Origin: an uncultured Bacteroidota bacterium | GTDB taxonomy: Bacteria; Bacteroidota; Bacteroidia; Flavobacteriales; Flavobacteriaceae | Assembly (NCBI GenBank): GCA_903879875.1 | Contig: CAIRNC010000171.1 | Location: forward strand, 1-8,827 | DNA: 8,827 bases | Direction of reading: 5' to 3' | In this document: piece after piece, positions 6,101 through 8,827 of the stretch | How the letters are laid out: each line of letters starts with the position of its first letter | How positions within the stretch are numbered: the first letter of the stretch is position 1 | Position numbers and translations under genes: made by a program | The notes under the pieces: model-generated | What the model saw: the letters and a program-made list of their open reading frames with translations, nothing else | Databases searched by the model: none | Told to the model about the DNA's origin: nothing

Positions 6101-7186
6101 TTACTGTACACTTACCAAAGCTCCGTTATATAATTTTCCTTCTGCCGAAACAATGTATTGCTCATTCGCTGAAAGACCTGACAAAACTTCTACTTGATTG
6201 CCAAAAGTTTTCCCGATTCTCAACCATCTTAGTATGGCTACATTTCCTGTGCCAATCGTATAAACACCAGTCAGTTGTCCTTGTTTTATTAAAGCGGTTT
6301 CAGGCACAACTATTTTGTCTGTTTGAATTGTTGCTACTTTGGATTTATTTGCAATTGGAAATTGAATGTTAACAAACATTCCTGATAGTACTTTGTTTCC
6401 AGGGTTTGTTAAATTAATTTTCACCAAATATTGTCCTCCAGTATTTTTAGCCGAATTACTTACCTCAATTACTTTTCCCGCTAATTCCTGATGGGTCGAT
6501 TTCACAACTATTTTAGCATTCATGCCATTATTAATCATTGTAATATCACTTTCCGAAACCATTGCCGTAACCTGTAATCTCGAAGCACCTTCAATGCTTA
6601 ACAGAGGCATTCCTGGGTTTGCCATATCGCCTTCTTTTGCAAATGTGTTAGTGATTTCTCCTGAAAATGGTGCAGTGATATTTGAATAAGAAAACTGAGC
6701 CATGACTTCGTTTCGCATTTGTTTGGCTCCTTCTAATCCTGCTTTTGCCGTTTCGTTACGCGATGTCATATCGTCCAATTCTTTTTGAGAAGCACTTTGC
6801 TGGTTGAATAAAATCACAAAACGATCATAGTCTTTTTTAGCATTGTTAAATCCTGCCGTTGCTTGTAGTATCGACGCCTCTACTTGGGCTTTTTTGGCTT
6901 GTAAATCGGAATTGTTTATACTAATCAAAAGTTGTCCAGCACTTACTTTTTGACCTACTTTTACGTGAACTTTAGTAATATAGCCCATCATTCGTGTGCT
7001 TACATTGGCACTGTTTTCCGCTTCTACTTTTCCGCTTGCAGTTACAAAATCGCTAGTATTAGCAGCAGAAATGCCACTTACTTTTACTGAAATTGCGGGT
7101 TCTAAAACCACTTTTTCTTTTTTGTCGCCACCACAAGAGGTCGTTAAAAATGTTGTTATTGTAAGGATAGCTATTATTTTTTTCAT
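6101..7186 (-). CDS. RND efflux periplasmic adaptor (membrane fusion) lipoprotein, HlyD/AcrA-like
   Basis: This 361-aa adaptor links the RND pump to the TolC-like channel. The N-terminus MKKIIAILTITTFLTTSCGG is a lipoprotein signal peptide with Cys18 as the lipidated residue, so the mature protein should be membrane-anchored and face the periplasm. The first lipoyl half-motif is at 68-90 (GYITKVHVKVGQKVSAGQLL...). A coiled-coil hairpin follows at about 91-165, then the second lipoyl half at 167-200 (ITAPFSGEI...EGDM..PGMPLLSIE). A beta-barrel spans about 201-280 and a membrane-proximal domain about 281-361. Length is typical. No His- or Met-rich metal-binding segment is apparent. The ATG at 7184-7186 gives the complete signal peptide. 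It lies 56 bp after the tolC-like gene and 80 bp before the pump gene, consistent with one operon. Confidence 0.94.
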   Translation of the reverse strand: MKKIIAILTITTFLTTSCGGDKKEKVVLEPAISVKVSGISAANTSDFVTASGKVEAENSANVSTRMMGYITKVHVKVGQKVSAGQLLISINNSDLQAKKAQVEASILQATAGFNNAKKDYDRFVILFNQQSASQKELDDMTSRNETAKAGLEGAKQMRNEVMAQFSYSNITAPFSGEITNTFAKEGDMANPGMPLLSIEGASRLQVTAMVSESDITMINNGMNAKIVVKSTHQELAGKVIEVSNSAKNTGGQYLVKINLTNPGNKVLSGMFVNIQFPIANKSKVATIQTDKIVVPETALIKQGQLTGVYTIGTGNVAILRWLRIGKTFGNQVEVLSGLSANEQYIVSAEGKLYNGALVSVQ

Positions 7187-7242
7187 AATTTTTTTTTGGA
7201 TTAATACCTAATAGTTTTTCAAAACCAGTTAGGTTTAGTGGA

Positions 7243-8556
7243 TTATTTAGTTAAAAATTGTAAATATTCTTTGGTGAAATTGTATTCAAAAACGGCTTGT
7301 AAGTGTTCTAATTCTTTTTGAAACATTTGAGTTTCGGCTTGCAATAAATCAGTTGTTTTTTCTAATCCTTGGGAAAACCTATTTTGTCGAATTCGATAGG
7401 CTTCTTGCGATTGATTGTATGCTAGTTTGGAAAGATTTACTTTGTTTTCGGCATCTATCAATTGACGATTTGTTTTATTCAATTCCAATTGACTTTGGGC
7501 TTTATATTGTTCGGTTTCAATACTTGCTTTTTGGAAATCGGCTTTTGATTTTTCCCATTTACCAATGGATTTATAACCATCAAAAACATTCCAAGACAAT
7601 TGTGCACCAACTAAATAGCCTTTTTTACTCATTCCAAAACTGTATTTATCATTGATTTCATAAGTTCCAAAAGCATTTAAACGTGGAAGAAAATTCATTT
7701 TGTTGGATTGCATCATTTTTTGATAAGCGGCTGTCGATTTATTCATTGCTTGAATATCTTTTCTATTTTCCGATAGTTTAGCATTAGTACTTTCGATAAC
7801 AATTGTATTATCTAATGTTTCAACAGGTTTGTAAATTTTATTTGTTTGTTCATCATTGAATAAAAAAGCCAAATAATCAGAAGCATTCTGAACATTACTT
7901 TTGGCGTATTGCAGTTGATTCGCGATTTCGTTTACACGAACCTGAACATTTAATACATCTGTTTTTTGAAGCATGCCTTGTTTGAAATAATTCTCCACTA
8001 ATTTCAGATTTGCTTTTGCTGTATTATTTGCTTTTTCTAAAACTTTTACCGCTTTATAGGTCAATTGCAATTGCATAAAAGCTTTGTTTACATCAAGTTG
8101 TAAATATTCTTTGTTGCGTTCTGTTTGTAATTGATAGGCTTCCATTTTTGATTTGGCTGCTTGCCTTCCGTAAATGCCATCTACATTTATTAAAGGTTGT
8201 AATACTTCAATTTTAGTAGCAAAATTTTGAATCCTTTCCGGGTTATTCAATAAATCTGGATTAAAATCAGTAGGAGTTAAAATACCTTGGTTGAGCTTTG
8301 AACCAAAAGCCATTAAAGGATTTGTAGTCGAAATTCCGGTATGAGAAATATTGATATTTGGTAAAAACAAGGCATTCGATTGTTGATAATCTGCTTGAGC
8401 TGATTTGAATTCTTGATTGGCAATCTTAATTTTTAAGTTTTTATCCGAAGCTTTTTGCCAAATTTCATTTTTAGAAATAGTCAAAGTGTCTTGGCTAAAT
8501 CCGAATGATGCAATCAAAATTGTTCCCGTAAGTAGTATAAATTTTAGTATCCTCAT
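7243..8556 (-). CDS. TolC-family outer-membrane efflux protein
   Basis: This 437-aa outer-membrane channel of the OEP family is the exit duct of the tripartite pump. The signal peptide MRILKFILLTGTILIASFGF precedes SQDTL, with cleavage near residues 21-22. The mature protein shows the internal duplication of TolC. Long amphipathic helices carry the paired turn motifs YFKQGMLQKTDVL (190-202) and RFSQGLEKTTDLL (393-405). Strand-like segments lie at about 67-77 and 291-325 (LPRLNAFGTYEI, GYLVGAQLSWNVFDG). The ATG at 8554-8556 is chosen. An in-frame TTG at 8581-8583 would add nine residues before the signal peptide and overlaps the -7 promoter element, so it is unlikely. This is the first gene of the efflux cluster. 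Substrate specificity is not readable here. Confidence 0.94.
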   Translation of the reverse strand: MRILKFILLTGTILIASFGFSQDTLTISKNEIWQKASDKNLKIKIANQEFKSAQADYQQSNALFLPNINISHTGISTTNPLMAFGSKLNQGILTPTDFNPDLLNNPERIQNFATKIEVLQPLINVDGIYGRQAAKSKMEAYQLQTERNKEYLQLDVNKAFMQLQLTYKAVKVLEKANNTAKANLKLVENYFKQGMLQKTDVLNVQVRVNEIANQLQYAKSNVQNASDYLAFLFNDEQTNKIYKPVETLDNTIVIESTNAKLSENRKDIQAMNKSTAAYQKMMQSNKMNFLPRLNAFGTYEINDKYSFGMSKKGYLVGAQLSWNVFDGYKSIGKWEKSKADFQKASIETEQYKAQSQLELNKTNRQLIDAENKVNLSKLAYNQSQEAYRIRQNRFSQGLEKTTDLLQAETQMFQKELEHLQAVFEYNFTKEYLQFLTK

Positions 8557-8580
8557 AATTGTTTTATATAATTTATGAGG

Positions 8581-8588
8581 CAAAAGTA
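8581..8588 (-). promoter_or_regulatory. Bacteroidota-type -7 promoter element for the efflux operon
   Basis: On the minus strand TACTTTTG fits the Bacteroidota -7 consensus TAnnTTTG and lies 24 bases before the chosen tolC-like ATG, giving a short leader. It sits downstream of a terminator, where a new promoter is expected. No TTG -33 element stands at the usual distance; the nearest lies 26 bases upstream, inside the palindromic element. Confidence 0.5.
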
Positions 8589-8602
8589 AGTTGGCAATTT
8601 TC

Positions 8603-8624
8603 TGTTTACAGTAACAAGTGTTAC
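8603..8624. promoter_or_regulatory. Operator-like cluster of TGTTAC half-sites upstream of the efflux operon
   Basis: A perfect 6-2-6 palindrome, GTAACA-AG-TGTTAC, occupies 8611-8624. A third half-site, TGTTTAC (8603-8609), adjoins it in inverted orientation to GTAACA. The cluster covers the place where the -33 element of the predicted promoter should be, as expected for a repressor operator or an activator site. No regulator gene is present in the window, so the binding protein is unknown. Confidence 0.5.
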
Positions 8625-8640
8625 ACAGGTTTTTGGAAAT

Positions 8641-8672
8641 AAAAAAAAGTGTTCAATTGCTTGAACACTTTT
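8641..8672 (-). terminator. Rho-independent terminator of the Lys/Cys-rich small gene
   Basis: A perfect 12-bp stem, AAAAGTGTTCAA (8645-8656) with TTGAACACTTTT (8661-8672), closes a 4-base loop. On the minus strand the stem is followed by four further T (complement of 8641-8644), extending the T run to eight. It begins 19 bases after the stop codon of the small gene and precedes the efflux promoter. The symmetric A and T tails could also give partial plus-strand termination, but no plus-strand gene is seen there. Confidence 0.85.
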
Positions 8673-8691
8673 ACATTTATAAACTAATTAA

Positions 8692-8827
8692 TTATGCTTT
8701 TTTTTCTGCTTCTTTTTTAGCAGCACAACATCCTGCTTTTTTATCTTTATCGCAAGATTTTTTTTCATCTTTAGAACATTCTTTTTTTGGTTTTTCTTTT
8801 GGTTTTTGCTCTTGAGCATTAACATTC
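8692..8827 (-). CDS. Partial small Lys/Cys-rich, probably exported protein (C-terminal 44 residues)
   Basis: The frame is open from the right window edge to a TAA at 8692-8694; the start is outside. The visible tail begins NVNAQEQKPK, and NVNAQ looks like the end of a signal peptide, so the mature protein may be exported. It contains 15 Lys in 44 residues and four Cys (visible residues 17, 25, 33 and 34) in the pattern EC-x7-C-x7-CC, ending AAKKEAEKKA. Such a small charged Cys-rich tail could bind metal ions or be an oxidised, disulfide-bonded protein, but neither is shown. A strong terminator directly follows the stop, which supports a real gene and separates it from the downstream efflux operon. 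I do not recognise a named family. The AAA-rich composition raises some risk of a spurious frame, but the terminator and the signal-peptide-like end argue against it. Confidence 0.7.
   Translation of the reverse strand, partial: NVNAQEQKPKEKPKKECSKDEKKSCDKDKKAGCCAAKKEAEKKA

Noticed and set aside
7206..7234. A short inverted repeat, ACCTAA/TTAGGT, in the spacer between the tolC-like and adaptor genes.
   Set aside because: It has only 6 bp with a 17-base loop and no T tract, too weak to call a terminator or operator.
7258..8113. A 16-bp identical sequence (TTGTAAATATTCTTTG) at 7258-7273 and 8098-8113 inside the tolC-like gene.
   Set aside because: Both copies encode KEYLQ but fall at non-equivalent positions: the start of the first TolC repeat and the C-terminus. 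The internal TolC duplication does not explain them, and coincidence in AT-rich coding DNA is most likely.
8557..8583. Extension of the tolC-like protein to a TTG at 8581-8583.
   Set aside because: The extra residues (MPHKLYKTI) precede a complete signal peptide, and the TTG overlaps the predicted -7 element, so the ATG at 8554-8556 is preferred.
8618..8815. Plus-strand open frame rich in Phe and Ser at the right edge.
   Set aside because: It reads the reverse complement of the Lys-rich small gene (AAA becomes TTT) and crosses a terminator hairpin, so it is a composition artefact.

Overview
The window looks like chromosome of a member of the Bacteroidota, most likely a Flavobacterium or close relative. 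The DNA is AT-rich. Start codons are preceded by A/T-rich leaders rather than Shine-Dalgarno sequences. Exported proteins have flavobacterial-style signal peptides, and the closest remembered homologues of the PhoH, DUF2892 and SAM-hydrolase-family proteins are flavobacterial. This assignment is an inference from sequence style, not from a search.

Left part (1-2146): a membrane protein of unknown function runs off the left edge on the minus strand. Seven bases upstream of it ends a gene for a DUF62/SAM hydroxide adenosyltransferase-family protein, probably in the same transcript. A 106-bp divergent spacer separates that gene from a plus-strand phoH-like ATPase gene, which appears to start at TTG. 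Reading downstream from phoH, the next gene (DUF2892) faces it with only 8 bp between the stop codons. The only convincing plus-strand terminator lies at 2353-2382, beyond the DUF2892 gene, so the phoH mRNA may carry a long 3' end antisense to it.

Right part (2155-8583, minus strand): a five-gene cluster in transcriptional order encodes an outer-membrane factor of the TolC family (437 aa), a periplasmic adaptor lipoprotein (361 aa), an RND inner-membrane proton-driven pump (1063 aa), a 101-aa protein with a PII-like secondary-structure pattern, and a 61-aa DUF2892 membrane protein. The first three make a complete tripartite efflux pump spanning both membranes. The last two are the less understood part and may be accessory or regulatory. 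The substrate cannot be read from the sequence. The pump has the Asp-Asp proton-relay pair typical of drug/hydrophobe RND pumps, but the PII-like and Cys-rich neighbours leave a metal link possible.

Two spacers inside this cluster (6031-6058 and about 2705-2825) hold the same family of GTTTAAA/GTTTATA-like heptad repeats. The second forms a large imperfect hairpin that fills almost the whole gap between the pump gene and the PII-like gene.

Right edge (8584-8827): an operator-like set of TGTTAC half-sites and a TAnnTTTG -7 promoter element precede the tolC-like gene. A near-perfect terminator hairpin follows the 3' end of a small, Lys/Cys-rich, probably exported protein that is cut by the window edge. 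The terminator makes that small gene a separate transcription unit from the pump.
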